From: Brevundimonas halotolerans
Lineage (GTDB): Bacteria > Pseudomonadota > Alphaproteobacteria > Caulobacterales > Caulobacteraceae
Length of the DNA: 64,000 bases
NCBI RefSeq assembly: GCF_003730275.1
Contig: NZ_QTTA01000024.1
Coordinates: 38,506 to 102,505, forward strand
Direction: 5' to 3'
Within the stretch, counting starts at the first letter, position 1; the number at the start of each line of letters is the position of its first letter. Below, piece after piece: positions 24,208 to 35,158 of the stretch. The notes beneath the pieces are model-generated. The model saw only the letters and a program-made list of their open reading frames with translations. It searched no databases and had not been told where the DNA came from. Both the position numbers and the translations under genes were made by a program.

Positions 24208-25878
24208 TCACCCCATCCACAGCGTCGCCGGGTGCTCCAGCAACCCCTTGATGCGCTGCACGAACACCGCCGCGTCATGGCCGTCGACGATGCGGTGATC
24301 GAAGCTGGAGGACAGGTTCATCATCTTGCGCACGACCATCTGCCCGTCCTTGACCACCACGCGTTCGGCGATCTTGTTGGGGCCGACGATGGCGACCTCG
24401 GGGTGGTTGATGATCGGGGTGTGGACCACCCCGCCCAGCGTGCCCAGAGAGGTGATGGTGATGGTCGAGCCCGACAGTTCGTCGCGTTTGGCCGAGCCGT
24501 CCTTGGCCGCGCCCGAGACGCGGGCGATCTCCAGCGCCGTGTCGTACGGATCGCGCGCCTCGGCGTGGCGGACGACGGGGACCATCAGGCCGTTCGGGGT
24601 CTGGGCCGCGATGCCCAGGTGGACGGCGTTGTGCGTCGTCAGCACCCCGCCCTCGTCGTCATAGTGGCTGTTGATGGTCGGCTGGTCGCGCAGGGCCACA
24701 ACGATCGCGCGGGCGATGAAGGGGAGGACGTTCAGCTTGGGCTGGTCCTTGGTGCGCGTCGTATTCAGATGCGCCCGCAGCTCCTCGACCGCCGTCATGT
24801 CGATTTCCTCGACATAGGTGATGTGCGGGATGCGACGCACGCTCTCGGCCATCTTCTCCGCGATCTTGCGGCGCAGGCCGATGATGCGGGTCTCGGTCGT
24901 GCCCTCGGCCCGGGCATAGGTCGAGGCCGATGATCCGGAGGCGGACGATCCACGGCTGCCCGAAGCGACGTAAGCGTCGAGATCGCCATGCTCGATGCGC
25001 CCGGCCGGGCCGGAACCGGGCACGAACTGCAGCTCGATCCCGAGATCGCGGGCGCGCTGGCGCACGGCGGGCGAGGCCAGGGGGCGTTCGTTGCGCGCGG
25101 ACAGGGTGCGGGTAACCTCGCCCCCTCCACCCCGCTTCGCGGGGTCCCCCTCCCCCGCACGCGGGGGAGGAGCTGAGGCGACGGATTTCGATCCTCCCCC
25201 GTCCTTCACGGGGGAGGGGGACCGCGAAGCGGTGGAGGGGGCGGAAGCAGGCGCAGCCGCCGCGACATTCCCCTTGCCCTCAACCTTGAACGACACCAGC
25301 GGCCCACCCACGGCCAGTTGCTGGCCGGGTTCACCGTGCAGGGCGACCACTGTGCCGGCGACCGGGCTGGTCAGCTCGACGGTCGCCTTGTCGGTCATGA
25401 TGTCGGCGATGATCTGGTCTTCCTCGACCGCGTCCCCGACCTTGACGTGCCAGCCGGCCAGCTCGGCCTCGGCCGTGCCCTCACCGACGTCGGGCAGCTT
25501 GAAGACGTAGTTGGCGCCGCTAACCGGAGCCGCGGCGGGCGCCGCCTCGACCTTCGGCGCTTCGGCCTTCGGCTCGGGCGCTGGCGTGGCCTTGGCAGGC
25601 GCCGGCGCGGTCTCGGCCGCCGCCGCATTCCCCGCACCCTCAACCTCGAACTCCACCAGCGGCGAGCCGACTGCCAGCTGCTGACCGGGTTCGCCGTGGG
25701 CGGCGGTCACCGTGCCGGCCACGGGCGAGGTCAGTTCGACGGTCGCCTTGTCGGTCATGATGTCGGCGAGGATCTGGCCTTCCTCGACGCGGTCCCCGAC
25801 CTTGACGTGCCAGCCGACCAGTTCGGCCTCGGCGGTTCCTTCGCCCACGTCGGGCAGTTTGAACACATAGCGTCCCAT
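24208..25878 (-). CDS. bkdB: Branched-chain 2-oxoacid dehydrogenase E2 (lipoamide acyltransferase)
   Basis: 556 residues from the ATG at 25878. Two near-identical lipoyl domains (lipoyl Lys about 44 and 164, each in DIMTDKATVELTSPVAGT) are joined by Ala/Pro linkers. A peripheral-subunit-binding domain follows at about 264-302 (LASPAVRQRARDLGIELQFV). The catalytic domain ends with FDHRIVDGHDAAVF holding the active-site His and Asp. Residues about 213-254 are translated REP-like repeat DNA (25119-25243). Most BkdB proteins have one lipoyl domain. The operon context (E1a/E1b of Bkd type, divergent Lrp) favours a branched-chain rather than pyruvate substrate. Confidence 0.93.
   Translation of the reverse strand: MGRYVFKLPDVGEGTAEAELVGWHVKVGDRVEEGQILADIMTDKATVELTSPVAGTVTAAHGEPGQQLAVGSPLVEFEVEGAGNAAAAETAPAPAKATPAPEPKAEAPKVEAAPAAAPVSGANYVFKLPDVGEGTAEAELAGWHVKVGDAVEEDQIIADIMTDKATVELTSPVAGTVVALHGEPGQQLAVGGPLVSFKVEGKGNVAAAAPASAPSTASRSPSPVKDGGGSKSVASAPPPRAGEGDPAKRGGGGEVTRTLSARNERPLASPAVRQRARDLGIELQFVPGSGPAGRIEHGDLDAYVASGSRGSSASGSSASTYARAEGTTETRIIGLRRKIAEKMAESVRRIPHITYVEEIDMTAVEELRAHLNTTRTKDQPKLNVLPFIARAIVVALRDQPTINSHYDDEGGVLTTHNAVHLGIAAQTPNGLMVPVVRHAEARDPYDTALEIARVSGAAKDGSAKRDELSGSTITITSLGTLGGVVHTPIINHPEVAIVGPNKIAERVVVKDGQMVVRKMMNLSSSFDHRIVDGHDAAVFVQRIKGLLEHPATLWMG
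25119..25243. repeat. REP/BIME-like inverted pair of repeats inside the E2 gene
   Basis: Two units of about 53 bases lie in opposite orientation (minus unit 25119-25170, plus unit 25191-25243). Each has a C-rich/G-rich hairpin, then GGACC(CC)GCGAAGCGG and a TGGAGGGGGCG end. The outer ends, 25119-25131 and 25231-25243, are exact reverse complements. The reading frame passes through without a stop and adds about 42 residues to the linker. Confidence 0.88.
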
Positions 25879-25880
25879 GC

Positions 25881-27002
25881 TCAGCGCCCTCCGTTCATGG
25901 TCGATTTCAGGGCCTCGGCCACCCGTTCGGGGCCGGGGAAATATTCCCACTCAAAGGCGTGCGGATAGGGGGTGTCCCAGCCGCAGACCCGCGCAATCGG
26001 CGCCTCAAGGTGATAGAAACAGCGCTCCTGCACCAGAGCCGACAGTTCTGCTCCGTATCCGGACGTTTTCGGCGCCTCGTGGACGATGACGCAGCGACCG
26101 GTCTTTTTGACCGAGGCCTCGATGGCCTCAATGTCCAGCGGCACCAGCGAGCGCAGGTCGATCACCTCGGCGTCGACGCCCGCATGCTCGGCCCCGGCCA
26201 GCGACACCCAGACCATGGTGCCCCAGGCCAGGATGGTGACGTCGGCGCCTTCCTTCATGATGCGCGCCTTGCCCAGCGGCACGGTGTATTTTTCGGCCGG
26301 GACCTGGGCCAGCTCCTGGGCCTTCCACGGCGAGACCGGCTTTTCATGCCAGCCGTCGAACGGGCCGTTGTAGAGGCGTTTCGGCTCGAAGAAGATGGTC
26401 GGATCGTCGTCCTCGATACAGGCGGTCAGCAAACCCTTGGCGTCATACGGGTTGCTGGGCACCACGACCTTCAGGCCGGCGATGTGGGTGAACAGGCTTT
26501 CGGGGCTCTGGCTGTGCGTCTGGCCGCCGAAGATGCCGCCGCCATAGGGCGAGCGCACCGTGATCGGGCTGGTGAACATGCCGGCCGAGCGATAGCGCAG
26601 CTTGGCCGCCTCCGAGACGATCTGGTCATAGGCCGGATAGATGTAGTCGGCGAACTGGATCTCGACGACGGGCCTGAGGCCATAGGCCCCCATGCCGATG
26701 GCGGCGGCGACGATGCCGCATTCGCTGATCGGGGCGTCGAAGCTGCGCGTCAGGCCGTGCTTTTCCTGCAGCTTGTCGGTGACGCGGAAGACGCCGCCGA
26801 AATAGCCCGCGTCCTCGCCGAACGAGAGCACATTCGGGTCCTCGGCCATCTTGGCGTCCAGCGCCGAGTTCAGCGCCTGGATCATGTTCATCGGCAGCGT
26901 GCCGTTGCCGCCGGTGGTCGACTTCGGCGCATGACCCTGATCGACCATGTCGGGCTCGATGCCGTCGTTGCGGTCGGCTTCGGTGAAGGTTTTCTCGACC
27001 AT
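25881..27002 (-). CDS. bkdA2: Branched-chain 2-oxoacid dehydrogenase E1 beta subunit
   Basis: 373 residues. Transketolase pyrimidine-binding domain: MNMIQALNSALDAKMAEDPNVLSFGEDAGYFGGVFRVT, then FDAPISECGIVAAAIGMGAYGLRPVVEIQFADYIYPAYDQI. The C-terminal transketolase domain (AEVIDLRSLVPLDIEAIEASVKKTGRCVIVHEAP) follows. With the alpha subunit it decarboxylates branched-chain 2-oxoacids using thiamine diphosphate. It begins three bases after the E1 alpha stop. The N-terminal 35 residues are extended and hydrophilic. Confidence 0.95.
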   Translation of the reverse strand: MVEKTFTEADRNDGIEPDMVDQGHAPKSTTGGNGTLPMNMIQALNSALDAKMAEDPNVLSFGEDAGYFGGVFRVTDKLQEKHGLTRSFDAPISECGIVAAAIGMGAYGLRPVVEIQFADYIYPAYDQIVSEAAKLRYRSAGMFTSPITVRSPYGGGIFGGQTHSQSPESLFTHIAGLKVVVPSNPYDAKGLLTACIEDDDPTIFFEPKRLYNGPFDGWHEKPVSPWKAQELAQVPAEKYTVPLGKARIMKEGADVTILAWGTMVWVSLAGAEHAGVDAEVIDLRSLVPLDIEAIEASVKKTGRCVIVHEAPKTSGYGAELSALVQERCFYHLEAPIARVCGWDTPYPHAFEWEYFPGPERVAEALKSTMNGGR

Positions 27003-27005
27003 GGT

Positions 27006-28238
27006 TCAGACCCCCACTTCGCGACGCTGTTCGACCAGACGCCAGTCCTCGGTGGCGAACACATCCTCGAACATGGTCTTCACACTGGGTCGCGACTGGC
27101 CGAGCGTGCCGATGGCCTCGGACTCCTTGCCCGCCGCGCGGACCTGTTCGACGGCGTCTTTCTCGGCCGCCTCCTGCTGTTCGTCCGACCATTCGCCCAG
27201 CGCGATCAGGTGCTGCTTCAGACGGGCGATCGGATCGCCCAGCGGCCATTTCTCGTGCTCGTCGCCCGGGCGATAGCGACTGGGATCGTCCGAGGTCGAG
27301 TGCGGCGCCCCGCGATAGGTGAACAGCTCGATGACCGTTGCGCCCCTGTTGGCGCGCGCCCGCTCCTCGGCCCACTGGGTCGCGGCCCAGACGGCCAGGA
27401 AGTCATTGCCGTCGACGCGCAGCGCCGGCAGACCATAGCCGATCGCCTTGGAGGCAAAGGTGGTCTCCAGCCCCCCGGCAATGCCCTGGAAGGAGCTGAT
27501 GGCCCACTGGTTGTTGACGATGTTGAGGATCACCGGCGCGCGATAGACGGCGGCGAACGTCAGGGCGTTATGGAAATCGCCCTCGGCCGTCGCGCCATCG
27601 CCAATCCAGCTGATGGCCAGCTTGTCGTCGCCCTTGTAGGCCGAGGCCATGGCCCAGCCGACGGCCTGCGGCACCTGGGTGCCCAGATTGCCCGAGATGG
27701 TGAAGAAGCCATAGTCGCGGCTGGAGTACATGATCGGCAGCTGGCGGCCCTTGATGGGGTCCGAAGCGTTCGAATAGATCTGGTTCATCATGTCGACCAG
27801 CGGATAACCTCGCGCGATCAACAGGCCCTGCTGGCGATAGGTGGGAAAGCCCATGTCCTCGCGCGGCAGGATCATGCCCTGGGCCACGGCGATGGCCTCT
27901 TCGCCCGTGCACTTCATGTAGAAGCTGGTCTTGCCCTGACGGTGGGCGCGGTGCATCCGGTCGTCGAAGGCGCGCGTCAGGATCATGGCCTTCAGGCCGT
28001 TGCGCAGCGTCTCGGGGTCCAGCTTCGGATCCCACGGACCGACGGCCGTGCCGTCCTCGTCCAGCACCCGCACCAGCCGGAAGGCCAGGTCGCGCATCTC
28101 GTGGTGGTCGCTCAGCGCGTCTGGCCGGGCGACCGCGCCGGGAGCGTCCAGCTTCAGATGGCTGAAGTCCGGGGTGTCTCCGGGCCGGCCCGAAGGCTCG
28201 GGAACCCGCAGGGACAGGGCTTTGGTATTCTTTTTCAT
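27006..28238 (-). CDS. bkdA1: Branched-chain 2-oxoacid dehydrogenase E1 alpha subunit
   Basis: 410 residues, matching the length of Pseudomonas-type BkdA1 and longer than PdhA. Thiamine diphosphate motif: WIGDGATAEGDFHNALTFAAVYRAPVILNIVNN. The phosphorylation-loop-like region YRGAPHSTSDDPSRYRP and substrate region FYMKCTGEEAIAVAQGMIL are BCKD-typical. First gene of the leftward operon E1a-E1b-E2-small protein-E3. The divergent Lrp-family gene at 28382 parallels BkdR in Pseudomonas. Confidence 0.95.
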   Translation of the reverse strand: MKKNTKALSLRVPEPSGRPGDTPDFSHLKLDAPGAVARPDALSDHHEMRDLAFRLVRVLDEDGTAVGPWDPKLDPETLRNGLKAMILTRAFDDRMHRAHRQGKTSFYMKCTGEEAIAVAQGMILPREDMGFPTYRQQGLLIARGYPLVDMMNQIYSNASDPIKGRQLPIMYSSRDYGFFTISGNLGTQVPQAVGWAMASAYKGDDKLAISWIGDGATAEGDFHNALTFAAVYRAPVILNIVNNQWAISSFQGIAGGLETTFASKAIGYGLPALRVDGNDFLAVWAATQWAEERARANRGATVIELFTYRGAPHSTSDDPSRYRPGDEHEKWPLGDPIARLKQHLIALGEWSDEQQEAAEKDAVEQVRAAGKESEAIGTLGQSRPSVKTMFEDVFATEDWRLVEQRREVGV

Positions 28239-28381
28239 GCGATTGCCGTCAGTTGATCCGTCAGCGTTTCCTCACCCAGCGATCTAGCACGGGCGATCTT
28301 TCATTGCTCGCTCAAATCCGACCTTGCATTCCGCCTAATCAAGGTATTTTATTGCGCCGAAACAAGATCAGGAGAAATGCA

Positions 28382-28870
28382 TTGGCCGACGAACTGGACG
28401 CCATCGACGCCCGCATCCTCGACATCCTGCAACACGATGCCGGGCTTTCGGTTGCCGACGTGGCCGAAAAGGTGGGCCTGTCGGCCTCGCCCTGCTGGCG
28501 GCGCATCAAGAGACTGGAGGATACCGGCTATATCCGCAAGCGGGTCACCCTGCTGGATGCCGAAAAGCTGGGTCTCGACTTCGAGGTCTATGCCATCGTC
28601 AAGCTGAACCTGCCCTCGACCCAGAACCTGGAAATTTTCGAGGCGGCGGTCGCCGACTGGCCCGAAGTGGTCCAGTGCGCCACCATCACCGGCCGCGAGG
28701 ACTATGTGCTGCGGATCGTCACCTCCGACATGCATGCCTTCGATAAATTCCTGCGCGAGAAGCTACTGGCCCTCGGCATCGTCTCGGACTGCGAAAGCCA
28801 CATCGTCACGCGCGGCGTCAAGAACGTCACCGCCCTGCCGCTCGGCATCGTCAGTCCACATGTGAACTAG
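28382..28870 (+). CDS. bkdR: Lrp/AsnC-family regulator, probable activator of the bkd operon
   Basis: 162 residues from a TTG start at 28382, preceded by AGGAGA at six bases. HTH: ALSVADVAEKVGLSASPCWRRIKRLEDTGYIRKRVTLLD in family order; then the RAM/AsnC ligand-binding domain (VVQCATITGREDYVLRIVTSDMHAFDKFLREKLL). Lrp relatives such as Pseudomonas BkdR sense branched-chain amino acids and activate a divergent bkd operon. The same arrangement here supports the name. No ATG start gives a complete HTH without added residues. Confidence 0.88.
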   Translation: MADELDAIDARILDILQHDAGLSVADVAEKVGLSASPCWRRIKRLEDTGYIRKRVTLLDAEKLGLDFEVYAIVKLNLPSTQNLEIFEAAVADWPEVVQCATITGREDYVLRIVTSDMHAFDKFLREKLLALGIVSDCESHIVTRGVKNVTALPLGIVSPHVN

Positions 28871-28894
28871 GCACCGGCGACAAGGGGGCTCATC

Positions 28895-30211
28895 GTGCGT
28901 CATGCCATTGCACTGGTTCTGGGGCTGATACTTGGCCTGTATGCGCCCGACGCATTTGCCCAGCAGGCCGAGAGCGATGTCACCGCCTTTCGCCGTCTGC
29001 GCGCCGAAGGTCTGGCGGCCGCCCAGGTGGACGATCTGACAACAGCCGCAGCCCTGTTGGCGGAGGCCGATGGCCTGATCCCGAACCATCCCGGTTTGAT
29101 GATCCTGCGGGCGCGGCTGGCCGTGGCCATGGGCGACCCCTGGGAAGCGCTTGTCCATTATGGGCGTTATGCCGACGCGGGCCTGATCCTGAACCTCAGC
29201 CGGGACGAGGCCTTTGCTGACCTCAGCGCCCGACCCGATCACGCCGAAGCGGTCAGCCAGATCATCAATCAGATTGAGACCAACCGCACACCTGTGGGAT
29301 CCGAAGCCATCTCCACCCTCTTCCAGATTGAGGGTGCCAGCATCGTGGAAAGCGTCATCCGGGATGAGGCGCATGATCGCTGGCTGGTCTCACAGATTGC
29401 CGGGCGAACGATTGTCGCGCTGGCGCCAGACGGCACAATCAGTCCTTTTCTGCGCCCTCATCCCGAGGTTTCGGGGGTTCTGGGAATGGCTCTGGACGCC
29501 AAGCGCGGCATCCTGTGGGCCACCACCACACCCCTTCCGCCCGCCATTTATGGCGAGGAACACAATCCCCGATTTGCCGCGACCCTGCTGGAGATTGACG
29601 CCGGGACCGGAGAGGTCATGTGGGTTTACGACCCGCCGCTGAACGGAAACGACCGTGCCTTTGGCGATCTGGTGCTGGCCCCGGACGGCTCGGTCTTTGT
29701 TGCCGACAGCAATTCCGGGGACATCTTCCGACTGGACTCTCCCCGATCCGAACTGACGCTGTTCGTCTCGGGCGTCTTCGGGTCTCCCCAAGGCATAGTC
29801 GTGATCGGGGACCGTTTAATCGTGGCCGACTACAGTTCTGGCCTGTGGCAGGTGCCCCTTACAGGTGGCAGTCCGGCCCGCATCCCCGCCCCGTCGCACG
29901 CCTCTCTGATCGGGATTGACGGCCTGATGACTGATGGAGACAGCCTCTACGCCATCCAGAACGGCGTGGCGCCCCAGCGCGTTCTACGCCTGACGCTGAG
30001 CGCAGACGGACGGGCCATCGACACAGTCACCGTGCTGGCCGCCAATCTACCAGAGCTGGATGAGCCGACCACGGGACTGGTGCTAAACGGCGAACTGGTG
30101 TTCGTTTCACGCTCGCAGTGGAGCGATTTCGGACCCGACGGCGCCCTTGTCGCGCCTGACCCGGCTCCGGCCCGGATCGCCCGCCTGCAATTGGATCATG
30201 GGGACGACTGA
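28895..30211 (+). CDS. Exported protein with TPR-like N-terminus and beta-propeller
   Basis: 438 residues from a GTG at 28895. A signal peptide (IALVLGLILGLYAPDAFAQ) is followed by a short TPR-like segment (AAALLAEADGLIPNHPGLMILRARLAVAMGDPWEAL) and then repeats of the SMP-30/NHL propeller type (VLGMALDAKRGILWATT; FGDLVLAPDGSVFVADSNSGDIFRLD; SPQGIVVIGDRLIVADYSSGLWQVPL). Periplasmic; ligand or enzyme activity unknown. The stop overlaps the pirin start (ATGA at 30208-30211 region), indicating an operon. Confidence 0.78.
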   Translation: MRHAIALVLGLILGLYAPDAFAQQAESDVTAFRRLRAEGLAAAQVDDLTTAAALLAEADGLIPNHPGLMILRARLAVAMGDPWEALVHYGRYADAGLILNLSRDEAFADLSARPDHAEAVSQIINQIETNRTPVGSEAISTLFQIEGASIVESVIRDEAHDRWLVSQIAGRTIVALAPDGTISPFLRPHPEVSGVLGMALDAKRGILWATTTPLPPAIYGEEHNPRFAATLLEIDAGTGEVMWVYDPPLNGNDRAFGDLVLAPDGSVFVADSNSGDIFRLDSPRSELTLFVSGVFGSPQGIVVIGDRLIVADYSSGLWQVPLTGGSPARIPAPSHASLIGIDGLMTDGDSLYAIQNGVAPQRVLRLTLSADGRAIDTVTVLAANLPELDEPTTGLVLNGELVFVSRSQWSDFGPDGALVAPDPAPARIARLQLDHGDD

Positions 30212-31140
30212 TGATCGAGATGGTGATTGAGGCCCGCAAGAAGGACCTCGGCGGGTTCGAGGTCGGGCGCATCCTGCCCTTCCATGCGCGCCGCATGGTC
30301 GGCCCCTTCATCTTTCTGGACCATATGGGCCCGGCCGAGTTCGCGCCGGGCGCCGAGGGCGTCAATGTGCGGCCCCACCCCCATATCGGCCTGTCGACCC
30401 TGACTTATCTGTTCGAGGGCGAGATCCATCACCGCGACAATCTGGGCTACAGCCAGCCGATCCGCCCGGGCGAGGTCAACTGGATGACGGCCGGAAAGGG
30501 CATCGTCCATTCCGAGCGCACCGATCCGCTGAAGCGCTCGACCGGCGGCCCCATGCACGGCATGCAGGCCTGGATCGCCCTTCCCGACGAACTGGAAGAG
30601 ACCGCCCCGGCCTTCCATCACCACGGCGAGGACGACCAGCCCACCTATGACAATGCCGGCCTCTATGCCCGTCTGGTCGCGGGCGAGGCCTATGGCGCCC
30701 GGGCCGCCGTGCCGGTGTCGTCGCCGCTCTTCTATGTGCACTGGGAGCTGGCCGAGGGCGTCCGCACGGCGCCGCCGCTCGGCAAGGGCGCGGGCGGCAT
30801 GAGCGAGCGGGCCCTCTATATCGTCCGGGGCGAGATCGACGTCGGCGACCGCACCTTTGGTGAAGGGCAGTTGGTGGTGATCGAGCCCACCGCCGAGCCG
30901 ACTATCAAGGCCATCCGTCCCTCGACCGTCATGGTCATGGGCGGCGAGCCGGTGGGTCAGCGGCTGATCTGGTGGAATTTCGTGGCCTCAAGCCAGGCCC
31001 GTCTGGATCAGGCCAAGGCCGACTGGAAGGCCGGACGCATGGTCCTGCCGAAAGATGACGACCACGAATTCATCCCCCTGCCAGACACACCGTCGATCTC
31101 GGAGACTTCGGACAAGCCCGGTCCGACGCATCCGGTCTGA
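30211..31140 (+). CDS. Pirin family protein
   Basis: 309 residues with the bicupin fold. Metal ligands are seen in VRPHPHIGLSTLTYLFEGEIHHRDNLG (His-X-His and later His), then the C-terminal cupin with LYIVRGEIDVGDRTFGEGQLVVIEP. FLDHMGPAEFAPG is a family hallmark. Pirins bind iron and some act as quercetinases or as redox regulators. It starts within the upstream gene's stop and is followed by a luciferase-like gene after 54 bases. Confidence 0.92.
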   Translation: MIEMVIEARKKDLGGFEVGRILPFHARRMVGPFIFLDHMGPAEFAPGAEGVNVRPHPHIGLSTLTYLFEGEIHHRDNLGYSQPIRPGEVNWMTAGKGIVHSERTDPLKRSTGGPMHGMQAWIALPDELEETAPAFHHHGEDDQPTYDNAGLYARLVAGEAYGARAAVPVSSPLFYVHWELAEGVRTAPPLGKGAGGMSERALYIVRGEIDVGDRTFGEGQLVVIEPTAEPTIKAIRPSTVMVMGGEPVGQRLIWWNFVASSQARLDQAKADWKAGRMVLPKDDDHEFIPLPDTPSISETSDKPGPTHPV

Positions 31141-31194
31141 CCCGCAAGCGGCGTCGCACCTTGAACGCCGCCCCGGGATGACGATCTGAAGGGC

Positions 31195-32175
31195 ATGTCA
31201 GCCCTGTCCGTTCTCGATCTGTCACCCGTCGTCGAAGGGGGTGACGCCGCCCGCGCCCTTACCGAATCCGCCCGTCTGGCCCGGACCGCCGAGCGGCTGG
31301 GCTACACCCGCTTCTGGCTGGCCGAGCATCACAATATGCCGGGCATTGCCTCGGCCGCGACCGCCGTGGCCATCGGCCATGTCGCCAGCCAGACAAGCAC
31401 CATCCGCGTCGGCGCCGGCGGCATCATGCTGCCCAACCATGCGCCCTTGATGGTGGCCGAGGCCTTCGGCACGCTGGATGCCCTCTATCCCGGCCGGATC
31501 GATCTCGGCCTTGGACGTGCTCCGGGCACGGACGGTCCAACCGCGCGGGCGCTGCGCCGCTATTTCGACGGGGCAGACCGGTTTCCGCAGGATGTGCTGG
31601 AGCTGCAGGCCTATCTGGCCCCGGCGGTGGAGGGCCAGCGGGTCGCGGCCTGGCCGGGTCAGGGCTCGAACGTCCCCCTGTGGCTGCTGGGTTCCAGCCT
31701 GTTCAGCGCGGAACTGGCCGCCCAGCTGGGCCTGCCCTTTGTCTTCGCCAGCCATTTCGCCCCGGAACTGCTGCTGCCGGCGCTCAAGATTTACCGCGAG
31801 GGATTCCGCCCGTCGAAGGCACTGGAGCAACCCCACGCCATGGCCGTCATCAATGTCTTTGCCGCCGACACCACGGCCGAGGCGCAGCGGCTGGCGACCT
31901 CAATGCAGATGGCCTTTGCCAATGTGGTGCGGGGCACGCCCGGCCGCCTCAAACCCCCGGTCGACGACATCGCCACCGTCCTGACCGCGCAGGAACGCGC
32001 CGCGGTCGACAGCCGCCTGACCTATGCCGCCATCGGCGACGGCGAGACGGTGCGGAAATCCCTCAAGGACTTCCGGGCCCTGACGCATGTCGATGAGATC
32101 ATGGTCACCGGCATGATCCACGATCTGGATGCGCGGCTGCGCAGTCTGGAAATCACCGCCGAGGCCGCGGCCTAG
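31195..32175 (+). CDS. LLM-class flavin-dependent oxidoreductase
   Basis: 326 residues. Bacterial luciferase-like fold: [79 protein letters not shown] and [14 protein letters not shown]. This is the YhbW-like branch of FMN/F420-type monooxygenases. Substrate unknown. The TAG stop overlaps that of the convergent hydrolase (CTAG at 32172-32175). Confidence 0.92.
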   Translation: MSALSVLDLSPVVEGGDAARALTESARLARTAERLGYTRFWLAEHHNMPGIASAATAVAIGHVASQTSTIRVGAGGIMLPNHAPLMVAEAFGTLDALYPGRIDLGLGRAPGTDGPTARALRRYFDGADRFPQDVLELQAYLAPAVEGQRVAAWPGQGSNVPLWLLGSSLFSAELAAQLGLPFVFASHFAPELLLPALKIYREGFRPSKALEQPHAMAVINVFAADTTAEAQRLATSMQMAFANVVRGTPGRLKPPVDDIATVLTAQERAAVDSRLTYAAIGDGETVRKSLKDFRALTHVDEIMVTGMIHDLDARLRSLEITAEAAA

Positions 32176-33131
32176 AGCTTAGCCAAGAAGTCCAGCAGCA
32201 GGCGGTTCACGGCCTCGGGCCGCTCCTGCTGGATCCAGTGGCCGGCGCTCGCAATCTCGTGCTGGCCACGCAGGTCGGTCAGCCAGTCCTTCAGACCCGC
32301 CTCGGCCGGTCCGGCGTAATGGCGCACAGGGTCGTTCTCGCCGACAATGAACAGCGACGGCACGCTGATGCGGCGGTCCTGCAGCCAGGCCGTCAGCGAC
32401 CAGTTCAGGTCCAGCGCCCGATACCAGTTCAGCGGCCCCGCAAATCCGCCCGCAGCAAAGGCCGCGACATACTCCGCGAAATGCTCCGCCGACATCCACG
32501 GCGGCAGGACGGCATGGTCCGCAATGCTGTCGATCATGCTCACGCCGGGCTGCAGGAACCCGGTGTGTCGGTCCCCGGACGCGGTCGCCCCGTCATAGGC
32601 CCAGAACATCTTGCGAAGCGCCGTCCCGGGATCGGCCTCCAGCGGCGCATGGGCATCCGGGTCCTGAAAGCGGACGATATAAAGATCGCCCAGCCCCGCC
32701 CGTTTGGTGATCGCCTTCATGGCCGGGATCGGCGGCCCGCCGGGCCGGCGCGGCTGGAACGGCACGCTCAGCCCCGCCACCGCCCGGAACATGTCAGGCC
32801 GCATCAGGGCGCAATGCCAGGCGACCGGCGCGCCCCAGTCATGACCGACCACGACACAGGTCTCATGACCCAGCGCCCGCACCAGATCGACCATGTCGCC
32901 GACCAGATGCAGAAGGGTGTGCTGGTCCACCCCTTCGGGCTTGTCCGTCCCGCCATAGCCCCGCATGTCGGGCGCCACGGCATGCCAGCCGGCCTCCGCC
33001 AGCGCCTCAACTTGCGCCCGCCAGCTGATCCCCAGCTCGGGAAAGCCGTGGATCAGCAACACCAGCGGCCCCTGGCCCGCCTCGATCACGGACTGCGTCA
33101 GGCCGTCGGTGGCGATCCGGCGGGTCTGCAC
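32172..33131 (-). CDS. Alpha/beta hydrolase (epoxide hydrolase-like)
   Basis: 319 residues. Oxyanion motif LIHGFPE, nucleophile elbow [12 protein letters not shown] (Asp), a lid region, and C-terminal Asp ([12 protein letters not shown]) and His ([15 protein letters not shown]). The HGxP and GHDWGA pair indicates epoxide hydrolases or related haloalkane dehalogenases. Two lid Tyr residues of epoxide hydrolases are plausible but not certain. It lies five bases after ftsH and reads the same way, so may be cotranscribed. Confidence 0.88.
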   Translation of the reverse strand: MQTRRIATDGLTQSVIEAGQGPLVLLIHGFPELGISWRAQVEALAEAGWHAVAPDMRGYGGTDKPEGVDQHTLLHLVGDMVDLVRALGHETCVVVGHDWGAPVAWHCALMRPDMFRAVAGLSVPFQPRRPGGPPIPAMKAITKRAGLGDLYIVRFQDPDAHAPLEADPGTALRKMFWAYDGATASGDRHTGFLQPGVSMIDSIADHAVLPPWMSAEHFAEYVAAFAAGGFAGPLNWYRALDLNWSLTAWLQDRRISVPSLFIVGENDPVRHYAGPAEAGLKDWLTDLRGQHEIASAGHWIQQERPEAVNRLLLDFLAKL

Positions 33132-33135
33132 GGCC

Positions 33136-35091
<1,956 letters not shown>

Positions 35092-35158
35092 GTGTTCCTC
35101 AGTCTATGGCGCAACCCCGTCTGGAGCCGCCCGGCCCGGTCGCCCGGACTGTGTATCG

